Below the pieces are notes generated by a model. That model did not search any database, was not told where the DNA came from, and saw nothing but the letters and a program-made list of their open reading frames with translations. This document shows positions 17,472-26,098 of a DNA stretch of 64,000 nucleotides, piece by piece. A program made the position numbers and the translations under genes. Every line of letters begins with the position of its first letter. The stretch's first letter is position 1. Source of the DNA: Selenomonadaceae bacterium (GTDB taxonomy: Bacteria > Bacillota > Negativicutes > Selenomonadales > Selenomonadaceae); the NCBI GenBank assembly GCA_017428215.1, contig JAFRRH010000022.1, positions 90,756-154,755 of the forward strand, in the 5' to 3' direction.

Positions 17472-19124
17472 ATGAAAAAAATTTTAATGGCGACGTTGCT
17501 CCTCGTGACGATGATTTTCACGGGTTGCGGCGGCGGAGATTCGGCTGGCGGCAATTCAAAATTGAGCGTCATGCTCGGTTCAAATGTCGTATCACTCGAC
17601 AGCGCGAACGCTACCGACATTGCGTCTTTTGAAGTTATTGCCGATTGCATTGATGGCTTAATGCAACTTGATTCAAACGGCAAAGCAATTCCCGCGCTCG
17701 CTGAAAGCTTCGACATTTCCGAAGACGGCAAAACTTACACTTTCCACTTGCGCGACGCAAAATGGGCGAACGGTGAACCCGTCACGGCGGAAGATTTTGT
17801 TTTTGCATGGCGTCGTCACTGCCAAAAGGCTGAAGAATATGCTTACATAATGGGCAATACTGTTGCTTGCGTTAAAAATGCTGACGCGGTTATAAAAGGC
17901 GGCGACCCGAAAACTCTAGGCGTATCTGCTCCCGACGCTAAAACTTTTGTCGTAGAACTCGACGCGCCTGTTCCGTTTTTCCCGTCGCTTATGACTTTTG
18001 CAACTTTCTATCCGATTAACGAAAAATTTTATAATTCTGTCGCGGAAGGCAGCTACGGCACAAGCCCCGAAACTTTTTTATCTAATGGCGCGTTCATGCT
18101 TGCAAGCTACGTTCCTGGCGCGGCAAATATTCAGCTCAAGAAAAATGATTCTTACTGGAACGCCGCCAACGTTGCAATCGACGGCTTTCAATATCAAGTT
18201 GTCTCCTCGTCCGATAATGCTTTGACGTCCTTTAAAAATGGCACGCTTAACGTCGTGAGCATTTCCGGCAACCAAGTCGAACACGTTCAGCAGGACGGCG
18301 AACTTTCCAAGAGCTTCCAAACTTTTCCTGACGGTACCCTCCAATATCTCTCCTTTAACCAAGACCCGAAAAATCATCACGCGGGCGCACTCGCTAACGT
18401 TAATTTGCGCCTCGCCATTTCCAACGCCATTGACCGCGAATCCCTCGTAAATAACTACGTTGTAAACGGTGCAAAGGCAACTTATACCGCAGTGCCGATT
18501 GACTTCGCGCCCAATGCCAAGACGGGAAAATTTTTCTCTGAAGACCAAAAGAAATTCTCTGACGTTGTAAGTTTCAATGTTTCAAAGGCGCAAGAATTTT
18601 TGACTAAAGCTAAAGCTGAACTCGGCAAAGATGATTTTGACTTGCAGTTGATTTACTCCAATGACGGCGGCACCTCAACAAAAATTGTACAGGCGATTAA
18701 GTCTCAAGTCGAAGAGAATTTGCCTGGCGTGAAAATTAATCTTCAACCCATGCCTAAAGCAGAATATCTTAGCAATGTGACTTCCAACAATTACGATTTG
18801 GCTTTGGTAGATTGGAAGCCCGATTACGATGACCCGATGACTTTCTTGACGCTTTGGACGACTTCCGGCTGTGAAATTTCTGAACACTGGAGCAACGCCG
18901 AATACGACAAAATTATTGCCGATTGCACGACGGGCACGCTTGCTGAAAATTACGACGCCCGTTGGAATGCACTTTACGACGCGGAAAAAATTCTGTTAGA
19001 CAATGCAGTTATCGCGCCGCTTTACACTGGTTCAAATGCCGTTTTGATTTCGCCGAACGTCGAGGGAATTGATTTCCATGTTGCCGGCGTTGATCGCGTC
19101 TTTAAAAATGTAAAACTCAAATGA
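17472..19124 (+). CDS. oppA: Oligopeptide ABC transporter substrate-binding lipoprotein
   Basis: The 550-residue product is a family-5 extracellular solute-binding protein with a lipoprotein signal (MKKILMATLLLVTMIFTGC). SBP5 hallmarks include SFEVIADCIDGLMQLDSNGK, PALAESFDISEDGKTYTFHLRD with WANGEPVTAEDFVFAWRR, and RLAISNAIDRESLVNNYV. Length and domain pattern match OppA/DppA. It is followed by permease and ATPase genes in the usual order B-C-D-F, with overlapping stops and starts, so it is the binding component of a complete importer. Peptide size preference cannot be predicted. Confidence 0.93.
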   Translation: MKKILMATLLLVTMIFTGCGGGDSAGGNSKLSVMLGSNVVSLDSANATDIASFEVIADCIDGLMQLDSNGKAIPALAESFDISEDGKTYTFHLRDAKWANGEPVTAEDFVFAWRRHCQKAEEYAYIMGNTVACVKNADAVIKGGDPKTLGVSAPDAKTFVVELDAPVPFFPSLMTFATFYPINEKFYNSVAEGSYGTSPETFLSNGAFMLASYVPGAANIQLKKNDSYWNAANVAIDGFQYQVVSSSDNALTSFKNGTLNVVSISGNQVEHVQQDGELSKSFQTFPDGTLQYLSFNQDPKNHHAGALANVNLRLAISNAIDRESLVNNYVVNGAKATYTAVPIDFAPNAKTGKFFSEDQKKFSDVVSFNVSKAQEFLTKAKAELGKDDFDLQLIYSNDGGTSTKIVQAIKSQVEENLPGVKINLQPMPKAEYLSNVTSNNYDLALVDWKPDYDDPMTFLTLWTTSGCEISEHWSNAEYDKIIADCTTGTLAENYDARWNALYDAEKILLDNAVIAPLYTGSNAVLISPNVEGIDFHVAGVDRVFKNVKLK

Positions 19125-20062
19125 GCAAGTACATAGCAAAAAGAATTTTAATGTCGGTGTTGACGCTGTTCATAATAATTTTCGTGCTGTTCGTGCTGAT
19201 TCGGATAATGCCGGGCGACCCGTTCCCCGTCGAGCGCATGTCAGCTGAAATGATTATCCAAAAGCGCGAGGAACTCGGACTTAACAAGCCTATTTTAGAA
19301 CAGTTCGTCAATTATATGTCAATGTTGTTGAGCGGGAGTTTCGGCAACGGAACTTCCCTGTACAACGGCGCACCGATTAAGCCGATAATGACTGCTTGCC
19401 TAATCAACTCGTTTAAAATTGGCGTGCTGTCAATATTATTCGGAACGCTGGTTGGACTGGCAATAGGAATTGTCGCGGCACTCAATCGCGGAAAATTTTT
19501 GGACGGATTATGCACAATCGTTTCAATTTTGGGCGTGTGCATTCCGTCCTATGTCTTTATGATTTTCCTGCAATATTTTTTCGCGTACAAAATTCCGTTC
19601 TTCCCGTATTTTTTCGACCCGTCAAATTTTATGGCGTCGTCGATAATGCCGGCGTTGTCGTTGAGTTTATTTGCGATTTCGACGATCGCTCGCTTTACGC
19701 GAAATGAAATGCTGGAAGTTATCAACAGCGATTACGTCAAATTAGCGGAGGCAAAAGGGCTTTACGGCTTTGAACTGATACGCAAGCATGTTTTAAGAAA
19801 TGCGCTAATTCCAATCGTGACGGTTATCGCGCCGCTAGTTGTGAGTTTGCTGACGGGCGCAATGGTTATCGAAAAAATTTACGGGATAAACGGCGTTGGC
19901 AAACTCATGGTAGACGCGATAGCTGGGCAGGGCGTCGATTACAATTACGTTTTAGCGTTAAGCATAGTATTTTCCGCAATGTATATCGGCGTCATGCTCG
20001 TGCTTGATATTTTATACGGAATAATAGATCCGCGAATCAGATTGACGGCTAAGGAGGGGTGA
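19121..20062 (+). CDS. oppB: Oligopeptide ABC transporter permease OppB
   Basis: The 313-residue inner-membrane permease has an N-terminal segment typical of OppB/DppB (KRILMSVLTLFIIIFVLFVLIRIMPGDPF) and about six membrane spans. The EAA coupling loop is EAKGLYGFELIRKHVLRNALIPIVT. It overlaps the oppA stop by 4 bp (ATGA) and pairs with OppC as a heterodimeric channel. Confidence 0.93.
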   Translation: MSKYIAKRILMSVLTLFIIIFVLFVLIRIMPGDPFPVERMSAEMIIQKREELGLNKPILEQFVNYMSMLLSGSFGNGTSLYNGAPIKPIMTACLINSFKIGVLSILFGTLVGLAIGIVAALNRGKFLDGLCTIVSILGVCIPSYVFMIFLQYFFAYKIPFFPYFFDPSNFMASSIMPALSLSLFAISTIARFTRNEMLEVINSDYVKLAEAKGLYGFELIRKHVLRNALIPIVTVIAPLVVSLLTGAMVIEKIYGINGVGKLMVDAIAGQGVDYNYVLALSIVFSAMYIGVMLVLDILYGIIDPRIRLTAKEG

Positions 20063-20064
20063 AC

Positions 20065-21036
20065 ATGAACAAGGACGACTTTGAATTTATTAGCGACCGC
20101 GACATTAGCGTTGACGAAAATTTTGCCTCGCAAGGTTATTGGAAAGGCGTCGCCGTTCATTTCTTCCGCAATAAATTTGCCGTCACGGGTTTAGTTTTGA
20201 TTGTCGTTATAATGTTGTTCGCGATTTTCGCGCCGATTGTTAGCACCTACAGCTACGACGAAATTGTTTCCATAACGGACACGAGCGGCAAGGAAGTTAT
20301 TGCCAAAAGTTTATCGCCGCAAATTGGCGACGGTTCCGCGCAGAATTTTTTTGCTGATAGAACATTTATCTTCGGAACTGACGACATGGGGCGCGACCTC
20401 TGGACGAGAACTTGGCAAGGGGCGCGAGTTTCGCTGATAATTGCGTTCATGGCGATTTTTATTGACATGCTCATCGGCACGAGCTACGGATTAATATCGG
20501 GCTTTTTTGGCGGCGTCGTCGATCACATTTTACAACGCTTTATAGAAATTGCCGGCTCCGTCCCGACGCTGGTTATCATCTCAATCTTAGCAATTTTTAT
20601 GGAAAAAGGAATTGGGCTAGTTATCGTGTCGTTGCTGATAACGGAATGGATTGGCATGAGCAAAATTGCGCGGGCGGAGTGTTTGAAGTTAAAAGAGCGC
20701 GAATACGTTCTGGCAAGTCGGACGCTGGGCGCGGGAAGTTTCCACATAATCTTTAAGCAAATTTTGCCGAACACAATCGGACCGATAATTACGCAAGTCA
20801 TGTTCTCGATACCGGTTGCGATTTTCACGGAAGCATTTTTAAGTTTCGTCGGCGTCGGTATCGTCTTGCCGCAATGTTCGATAGGTTCGTTGATTGAGGC
20901 GGGCTTTGGCAACATAACAATTTTGCCGTATCAAATTTTGCCGCCAATATGTGTGCTGGCAATTTTAATGTTAGGATTTAATTTAATCGGCGACGGATTC
21001 CGCGAGGCATTAGCTCCGAAACTTGAGGACATGTAA
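20065..21036 (+). CDS. oppC: Oligopeptide ABC transporter permease OppC
   Basis: The 323-residue permease has the OppC-type N-terminal cytoplasmic segment, a first span (FAVTGLVLIVVIMLFAIFAP), a periplasmic insert with FGTDDMGRDLWTRTWQGARVS and the EAA loop ASRTLGAGSFHIIFKQILPN. I chose ATG 20065, which follows GGAGGGGTGAAC. A GTG six bases upstream overlaps the oppB stop. It is co-transcribed with oppB and oppD. Confidence 0.93.
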   Translation: MNKDDFEFISDRDISVDENFASQGYWKGVAVHFFRNKFAVTGLVLIVVIMLFAIFAPIVSTYSYDEIVSITDTSGKEVIAKSLSPQIGDGSAQNFFADRTFIFGTDDMGRDLWTRTWQGARVSLIIAFMAIFIDMLIGTSYGLISGFFGGVVDHILQRFIEIAGSVPTLVIISILAIFMEKGIGLVIVSLLITEWIGMSKIARAECLKLKEREYVLASRTLGAGSFHIIFKQILPNTIGPIITQVMFSIPVAIFTEAFLSFVGVGIVLPQCSIGSLIEAGFGNITILPYQILPPICVLAILMLGFNLIGDGFREALAPKLEDM

Positions 21037-22082
21037 TGGAAAAAAATATTCTTACAGTAAAAAATTTGGACATAACCTTCCGCACAAACGCCGGCAACAT
21101 TCATGCGATACGCGGTGTTGATTTTTATTTACCGAGCGGGAAAACTGTTGCGCTTGTCGGCGAAAGTGGCTCCGGTAAATCCGTCACGATGAAGGCAGTC
21201 ACCGGACTTTTGGACAGCAACGCCATTATCAACAGCGGAAATATTTTCTACAACGGCGAAGACCTTTTGACTTTGACGAAAAAAGATTTGCGCCAAAAAA
21301 TTAACGGTCAACAAATCGCTATGGTTTTTCAAGACCCGATGACGAGTTTGGATCCTACAATGTCAATCGGCGAACAGATTATGGAGGGCATGTTTCTACA
21401 TAAAAAAATTTCCAGAGACGACGCCCGCCAAAGAGCCATTGAACTTTTAAATTTAGTTGGGATTACGGACGCCGAAAATCGCATGAAAAATTATCCGCAC
21501 CAACTTTCCGGCGGTATGCGTCAACGTGTCGTCATTGCCATCGCGCTTTCTTGCGAGCCGAAAATTTTAATTTGCGACGAACCGACAACTGCCCTTGATG
21601 TCACCGTTCAGGCGCGGATTTTGAATTTGATTAAAGATATTCAAGCCGAAATGAATTTGTCGGTAATTTATATCACGCACGATTTAGGCGTTGTCGCGAA
21701 GGTTGCCGATTTTGTAAACGTAATGTACGCGGGCAAGGTGATTGAAGTCGGAACCGTCGAAGAAATTTTTTATGACCCGCGCCACCCGTATACTTGGGGA
21801 TTGCTCTCCGCCATGCCAGATTTGGAAACTGACGACGATAGATTATATTCAATTCCAGGCAGTCCGCCGAATCTTTTACACGAACCAAAGGGCGATGCCT
21901 TTGCTCCTCGAAACAAATTTGCTATGAAAATCGACGAGCGCGAAGAGCCGCCCATGTTTAAAATTTCGGAAACACATTACGCGGCGACTTGGCTTTTGCA
22001 CCCCGACGCGCCTAAAGTTGAATTGCCCGCCGAATTAAAATCAAGATTAATGCGTTCAAGGAAGGCGGCGAATTATGATTGA
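21036..22082 (+). CDS. oppD: Oligopeptide ABC transporter ATPase OppD
   Basis: The 348-residue ATP-binding subunit shows Walker A (GESGSGKS), the Q-loop (MVFQDPMTSLDP), signature LSGGMRQR, Walker B (ILICDEPTTALD) and the switch histidine (YITHD). The C-terminal oligopeptide/dipeptide extension (DPRHPYTWGLLSAMPDLE, PGSPPNLL) identifies it as the D subunit. Its start codon overlaps the oppC stop (TAATG), and it overlaps oppF by 8 bp. Confidence 0.94.
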   Translation: MEKNILTVKNLDITFRTNAGNIHAIRGVDFYLPSGKTVALVGESGSGKSVTMKAVTGLLDSNAIINSGNIFYNGEDLLTLTKKDLRQKINGQQIAMVFQDPMTSLDPTMSIGEQIMEGMFLHKKISRDDARQRAIELLNLVGITDAENRMKNYPHQLSGGMRQRVVIAIALSCEPKILICDEPTTALDVTVQARILNLIKDIQAEMNLSVIYITHDLGVVAKVADFVNVMYAGKVIEVGTVEEIFYDPRHPYTWGLLSAMPDLETDDDRLYSIPGSPPNLLHEPKGDAFAPRNKFAMKIDEREEPPMFKISETHYAATWLLHPDAPKVELPAELKSRLMRSRKAANYD

Positions 22083-22959
22083 ACCTCTGCTTAAAGTAAA
22101 AAATCTTCGTCAGCATTTTAAAATTTCGCGGAACTTTACGGTTAAAGCTGTCAACGGCGTGTCGTTTGAAATTTATCCCGGTGAAACTTATGGACTAGTC
22201 GGCGAATCCGGTAGCGGCAAAACTACAATCGGGCGCAGTATCATTCGACTTTACGACCCAACCGACGGTGAAATTTTTTTTAACCGCGATAAAATTTCCG
22301 GCGAACTTAGCCATAGAACTTGGCGCAGGCTCCGTAAAAATATGCAGATGATTTTTCAAGACCCAATGTCCAGTTTGAATCCGCGTAAAAAAATCGGTGA
22401 CATAATCGGCGAAGGGCTTGATATTCACAAACTTTATTCCAGTCAAAAGGAGCGCAACGAAATTATCGGCGAGATTTTAAAAAAAGTTGGATTGTCGCCC
22501 GCGCACGCCGAACGCTATCCACAACAATTTTCCGGCGGTCAACGTCAGCGCGTCGGGATTGCTCGTGCGCTCGTCATGAATCCGAGATTAATTATTGCGG
22601 ACGAATGTATTTCCGCGTTGGACGTTTCAATCCAGGCGCAAGTCGTCAACCTCATGAAGGATATTCAAGCCGAAACTAAATGCGCGTATCTTTTCATTGC
22701 GCACGATTTGAGCATGGTTAAATATATTTCTGATAGAATTGGCGTTTTGCACAAAGGCTATCTGGTTGAGACGGGAACGACGCGAGAAATTTTTTCCAAT
22801 CCTGCTCACCCCTACACGCAAAGTTTATTATCAGCCGTACCGCAACCTAATCCCGCCGTCGAAAAGCAACGTCAGCTTATTTCCTACGACGCGGCTAAAG
22901 CAAATTATGAAAAGGCTACAATGCGCCGATTAAGTGACACACATTTTGTTATGACTTAA
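22075..22959 (+). CDS. oppF: Oligopeptide ABC transporter ATPase OppF
   Basis: The 294-residue second ATPase has Walker A (GESGSGKT), QMIFQDPMSSLNPRKKIGDI, signature FSGGQRQRVGIARAL, Walker B (LIIADECISALD) and a shortened C-terminal extension (NPAHPYTQSLLSAVPQPNP). OppF and OppD form the nucleotide-binding heterodimer. A terminator follows directly, so this is the last gene of the operon. Confidence 0.93.
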   Translation: MIEPLLKVKNLRQHFKISRNFTVKAVNGVSFEIYPGETYGLVGESGSGKTTIGRSIIRLYDPTDGEIFFNRDKISGELSHRTWRRLRKNMQMIFQDPMSSLNPRKKIGDIIGEGLDIHKLYSSQKERNEIIGEILKKVGLSPAHAERYPQQFSGGQRQRVGIARALVMNPRLIIADECISALDVSIQAQVVNLMKDIQAETKCAYLFIAHDLSMVKYISDRIGVLHKGYLVETGTTREIFSNPAHPYTQSLLSAVPQPNPAVEKQRQLISYDAAKANYEKATMRRLSDTHFVMT

Positions 22960-22974
22960 CTAAAATTCTACAAT

Positions 22975-23003
22975 GCGCCGTTTTATGCGGTGCTTATTTT
23001 TTT
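22975..23003 (+). terminator. opp operon terminator
   Basis: GCGCCG-ttttatg-CGGTGC (6 bp with one G-U) followed by TTATTTTTTT, 16 nt after oppF. Confidence 0.65.
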
Positions 23004-23089
23004 GCAAGCAAGAAATTACAAGTCATAAAAATTTTCCCCTAATTTATGAGTAATTGTTGGCAGGATTGTTAAAGAAAATTTCCACGTAT

Positions 23090-23095
23090 TCAATA
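23090..23095 (+). promoter_or_regulatory. -10 box upstream of iolI
   Basis: A perfect TATAAT is found within TTCAATATAATACAG, about 43 nt before the iolI start. No good -35 hexamer is visible at the right distance, which suggests activator dependence (inference). The exact hexamer position is approximate. Confidence 0.4.
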
Positions 23096-23137
23096 TAATA
23101 CAGCTAACCTAAAAAAGTTTTGGGAGGGCAAAATAAA

Positions 23138-23977
23138 ATGAAAATCAGCATGAACGAGGCAACCGCTCTGAATTGCCAGGCGATGTCCATTGAGCAGGAT
23201 ATTCTCCTTGCCGAAAAGTACGGATATGACATGATTGAACCGCGCACTATGGACAGAATGCGCGATTATCTCGCCGAACACTCGATTGAGGAATTGGCGG
23301 AACTCTTCAAAGCGCATAACATTGAGCCGCTTGCGTTTAATACCCTGTGTTTCTTCAACAATCGTAGTCCCGAAGGTTGGCAGGGAATTTTGGACGAGCT
23401 TAAGCAAATGTGCGAATGGGGACAGAAAATCGGCTGCAAAACTGTTATCACCGTCCCGACCGTTGACTTGAAAAAAGTTACCCGCTCCGAAATTCACAAG
23501 TCAGCTATCGCTTGTCTTAAGGAAATGGGTAAACTCGCTGGCGATTACGGTATGAGAGTTTCGGTTGAGTTTATCGGACACCCCGCCGCCTCGATTAATA
23601 CTTTTGGCGAAGCTTACGAAATTATTCAAGCTGTTGATATGGATAACGTCGGCATTACGCTTGACTGCTTCCACTTTCACGGCATGGATTCCAAGATTGA
23701 AGACCTCGCAAAAGCCGACGGCAAGAAAATCTTTATCGTACACCTCAACGACACGGAAGATTTCCCGATTGGCGCGTTGCTTGACGAAGACAGACTTTGG
23801 CCGGGCACCGGTTGCATTAACCTCGACGAAATTTTCCAGACGCTTAAGAAAATCGGCTGGGCGCAAGATGTAGTTTCCGTTGAACTTTTCCGCCCCGAAT
23901 ATTATCGCATGAATCCCAACGACGTTTACAGACTCGGTAAAGAACACGCCGAAAACGTTATCAAGAGGAATTTTTAA
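23138..23977 (+). CDS. iolI: 2-keto-myo-inositol isomerase
   Basis: The 279-residue TIM-barrel protein of the sugar phosphate isomerase/epimerase superfamily matches Bacillus IolI closely as I recall it. Shared stretches include ISMNEATAL, GYDMIEPRTMDRM, LAFNTLCFFNNRSPEGW, VSVEFIGHPAASINTFGEAYEI, LDCFHFHGMDSKIE, GKKIFIVHLNDTEDFPIGAL and DVVSVELFRPEYY. IolI interconverts 2-keto-myo-inositol and 1-keto-D-chiro-inositol, so it links D-chiro-inositol to the main pathway. Conserved Glu, Asp and His residues would bind the divalent metal. I chose ATG 23138 after a GGGAGGG SD. It lies 12 nt before iolG, so the pair forms an operon. Confidence 0.88.
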   Translation: MKISMNEATALNCQAMSIEQDILLAEKYGYDMIEPRTMDRMRDYLAEHSIEELAELFKAHNIEPLAFNTLCFFNNRSPEGWQGILDELKQMCEWGQKIGCKTVITVPTVDLKKVTRSEIHKSAIACLKEMGKLAGDYGMRVSVEFIGHPAASINTFGEAYEIIQAVDMDNVGITLDCFHFHGMDSKIEDLAKADGKKIFIVHLNDTEDFPIGALLDEDRLWPGTGCINLDEIFQTLKKIGWAQDVVSVELFRPEYYRMNPNDVYRLGKEHAENVIKRNF

Positions 23978-23989
23978 GGAGGAAATATT

Positions 23990-25000
23990 ATGCTTAACGT
24001 AGGAGTTATCGGTTGCGGCGGCATGGGACGCGACCACATCAAGAGAATTACTGAACGCATTCAAGGCGCACAAGTTGTAGCAGTTGCTGATATGATTGAA
24101 GCTCTCGCGCAAAAAGGTCAAGCTATCGCGGGCGAAGGTTGCAAAATTTACTCCGACGGTAAAGATCTCATTAACGACGCTAATGTTGACGCAGTGTTTA
24201 TCGTAAGTCCCGGTTTCGCGCATAAAGAAAGCCTGCTCGAAGCTATCAAAGCAGGCAAAAGAATTTTCTGCGAAAAACCGCTGTGCACCACTGCCGCCGA
24301 TTGTTTGGAAGTTATCGACGCCGAAATTAAATCCGGCAAACATTTAATCCAACTCGGATTCATGCGCCGCTACGACAAGGGCTATCGTCAAGTCAAAGCC
24401 GCGATTCAATCCGGCGAATACGGCGAACCTTTAATCGTTCACTGCACGCACCGCAATCCCGTTGTCCCCGACAGTTATACAACTCGCATGGCTGTTGACG
24501 ATACCGCCATTCATGAAATAGACGTTATTCACTGGCTCGTTAATGATGATTTTGTCTCCGCGCAGGTTCTCTTCCCGCGCAAAACCAAATACGCCGCAGA
24601 TCATCTTGCAGACCCGCAGATTATGTTACTCCGCACCAAAAACGGCATTTGCGTTGATGATGAAGTTTTCGTTAACTGCAAATTCGGCTACGACATTAAC
24701 TGCGAAGTCGTTTGCGAAGACGGCGCGATTAAAATGCCTCAGCCGCTCTATCCGAGCTATCGTAAGGGCGCACAAGTTTCCACGACCATTGATACCGACT
24801 GCTTCGTACGTTTCCATGACGCTTACGATGAGGAAGTTCAAGATTGGGTCAACGAGGCTGCCAAAGGCGTCGTCAGCGGTCCGAACGCTTGGGACGGCTA
24901 CCTTGCAAACTGCACTGCCGACGCACTCGTTAAATCTCAACAGTCCGACGGCGCAATAGTTCCCATTGTCTTCAAGGATCGTCCCGACTTCTACAAGTAA
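23990..25000 (+). CDS. iolG: Inositol 2-dehydrogenase (Gfo/Idh/MocA family), copy 1
   Basis: The 336-residue NAD(P)-dependent oxidoreductase has a Rossmann motif (GVIGCGGMGRDH), the family EKP motif (RIFCEKPLCTT), the mid-domain motif GFMRRYDKGYRQVK and the catalytic pair DDTAIHEIDVIHWLV, in which Asp and His flank the active site. Family knowledge: it oxidises myo-inositol at C2 to scyllo-inosose, the first catabolic step. Two further IolG-like copies lie at 43835 and 46959; which one prefers myo-, scyllo- or D-chiro-inositol is not decidable here. SD GGAGGAAATATT precedes the ATG. Confidence 0.88.
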   Translation: MLNVGVIGCGGMGRDHIKRITERIQGAQVVAVADMIEALAQKGQAIAGEGCKIYSDGKDLINDANVDAVFIVSPGFAHKESLLEAIKAGKRIFCEKPLCTTAADCLEVIDAEIKSGKHLIQLGFMRRYDKGYRQVKAAIQSGEYGEPLIVHCTHRNPVVPDSYTTRMAVDDTAIHEIDVIHWLVNDDFVSAQVLFPRKTKYAADHLADPQIMLLRTKNGICVDDEVFVNCKFGYDINCEVVCEDGAIKMPQPLYPSYRKGAQVSTTIDTDCFVRFHDAYDEEVQDWVNEAAKGVVSGPNAWDGYLANCTADALVKSQQSDGAIVPIVFKDRPDFYK

Positions 25001-25020
25001 TTCGTTTCACTTCCCTAAGA

Positions 25021-25037
25021 CCCTAATCCAACAAATG
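25021..25037. repeat. 17-bp element, inverted copy at 35621-35637
   Basis: CCCTAATCCAACAAATG here is the exact reverse complement of 35621-35637. Both copies sit beside a hairpin in an intergenic region of the inositol cluster. Confidence 0.6.
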
Positions 25038-25045
25038 CTATAAAG

Positions 25046-25077
25046 CGGCTCACTTACTAAGCGAGCCGTCATTTTTT
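25046..25077 (+). terminator. iolI-iolG terminator
   Basis: CGGCTC-A-CTT-act-AAG-C-GAGCCG forms a strong hairpin with one internal mismatch, followed by TCATTTTTTT. Confidence 0.8.
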
Positions 25078-25850
25078 TAATCGTCTTCGGGCAGAATCAG
25101 ATTGATTGAATTTTTTTTGAAGTATTCGAGATATTTTTCCGGCGGATTTTTATCGGTGACAACGTGATTAATGTCAATTAGTCTGCTGTAAGTCATAAGC
25201 GAGGCAACGTCGAATTTGGAGTTGTCAACGAGCAAATATTTCGGGCAGGATTTTTGGACGAGTTCTCTTTTAATTTCACATTCAAGCGGCGAGGCATTAG
25301 TTGCGCCGTGTTCGATAGAAATTCCCGTGCTTGCCAGAAATATTTTCGAGAAATTGTAGTTCTTTATGCAGTCTAAGACGCTGGGACCGACGAGAGCTTT
25401 TATCGGCGGCTGAAGATTTCCGCCCGTCGCAATGACGTTTAAGTTGCTGTAGCGCGTCGCCAAATCGAGGACGTAAACGCTTGCCGTAACGATTGTCAAA
25501 AAATTTTTTTCGGCGAGGTGCGGGAGCAAATGCATAGTTGTCGTTCCTGAATCAATATAGATAACATCACCGTCATTTACAAAAGTAGCAGCAATCGCGG
25601 CGATTCTTTTTTTCTCGTTAATGTTGCGTATTTCGCGGGCGGAAAATGGCTCCAGCGAAGTTATCTCCGCCTCTTTTAGCACAATGCCGCCATAAACTTT
25701 TCGGATTATCCCGTCCTCTTCAAGCTCGGCTATATCGCGACGGATTGTATTTTTCGACACACCAAAATTTTCACACAGCTCATCAAGCGATATACGCTTC
25801 CGCTCTTTTAGCAATTCGTGAATTTGGTGGATTCGTTCTACTTTCAACAC
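25077..25850 (-). CDS. DeoR/GlpR-family transcriptional regulator, likely inositol-responsive
   Basis: The 257-residue product has an N-terminal winged helix-turn-helix (ISLDELCENFGVSKNTIRRDIAELEEDGIIRKVYGGIVL) and a DeoR C-terminal sensor domain (DVIYIDSGTTTMHLLPHL, ATGGNLQPP, FLASTGISIEHGATN). The sensor domain usually binds a phosphorylated sugar. It is divergent from the adh-iolJ-iolCBD operon and convergent with iolIG, the position of IolR in other bacteria, where the inducer is 2-deoxy-5-keto-gluconate 6-phosphate. Its role as the iol repressor is inference from context. The start is GTG 25850 or TTG 25847, both behind AGGAGG. Confidence 0.85.
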   Translation of the reverse strand: MLKVERIHQIHELLKERKRISLDELCENFGVSKNTIRRDIAELEEDGIIRKVYGGIVLKEAEITSLEPFSAREIRNINEKKRIAAIAATFVNDGDVIYIDSGTTTMHLLPHLAEKNFLTIVTASVYVLDLATRYSNLNVIATGGNLQPPIKALVGPSVLDCIKNYNFSKIFLASTGISIEHGATNASPLECEIKRELVQKSCPKYLLVDNSKFDVASLMTYSRLIDINHVVTDKNPPEKYLEYFKKNSINLILPEDD

Positions 25851-26009
25851 AGAGCCTCCTTTTTTAGTGGTTAGTTGCTAATGGTTAATGTTTATTTAAA
25901 TCATTGTAAACTAAAATCTAACTGCTGACAAGGATTTTTCAGAAAATATTCGCAAAATTTCAACGGACTTGCCCGCTCAAAAATCTGTAAAAATTTTCCG
26001 AAAAACTGA

Positions 26010-26038
26010 TTGACATTATGCTTGATAAGTTTTAAAAT
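26010..26038 (+). promoter_or_regulatory. Promoter of the main inositol operon
   Basis: Near-consensus TTGACA (26010-26015), a 17-nt spacer and TAAAAT (26033-26038) lie 61 nt upstream of the Fe-ADH gene. The A/T-rich divergent region up to the DeoR gene is where repressor sites would be expected, but I could not define one. Confidence 0.75.
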
Positions 26039-26098
26039 TAAATCACGATATAACCAAGATTTAATCAAGAATTGAATTTTGTAAGGAGAGTGAATTTA

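Noticed and set aside
23501..24343. Minus-strand 280-residue frame across iolI and iolG
   Set aside because: It lies antisense to two well-supported genes, has no SD and no recognisable domain.
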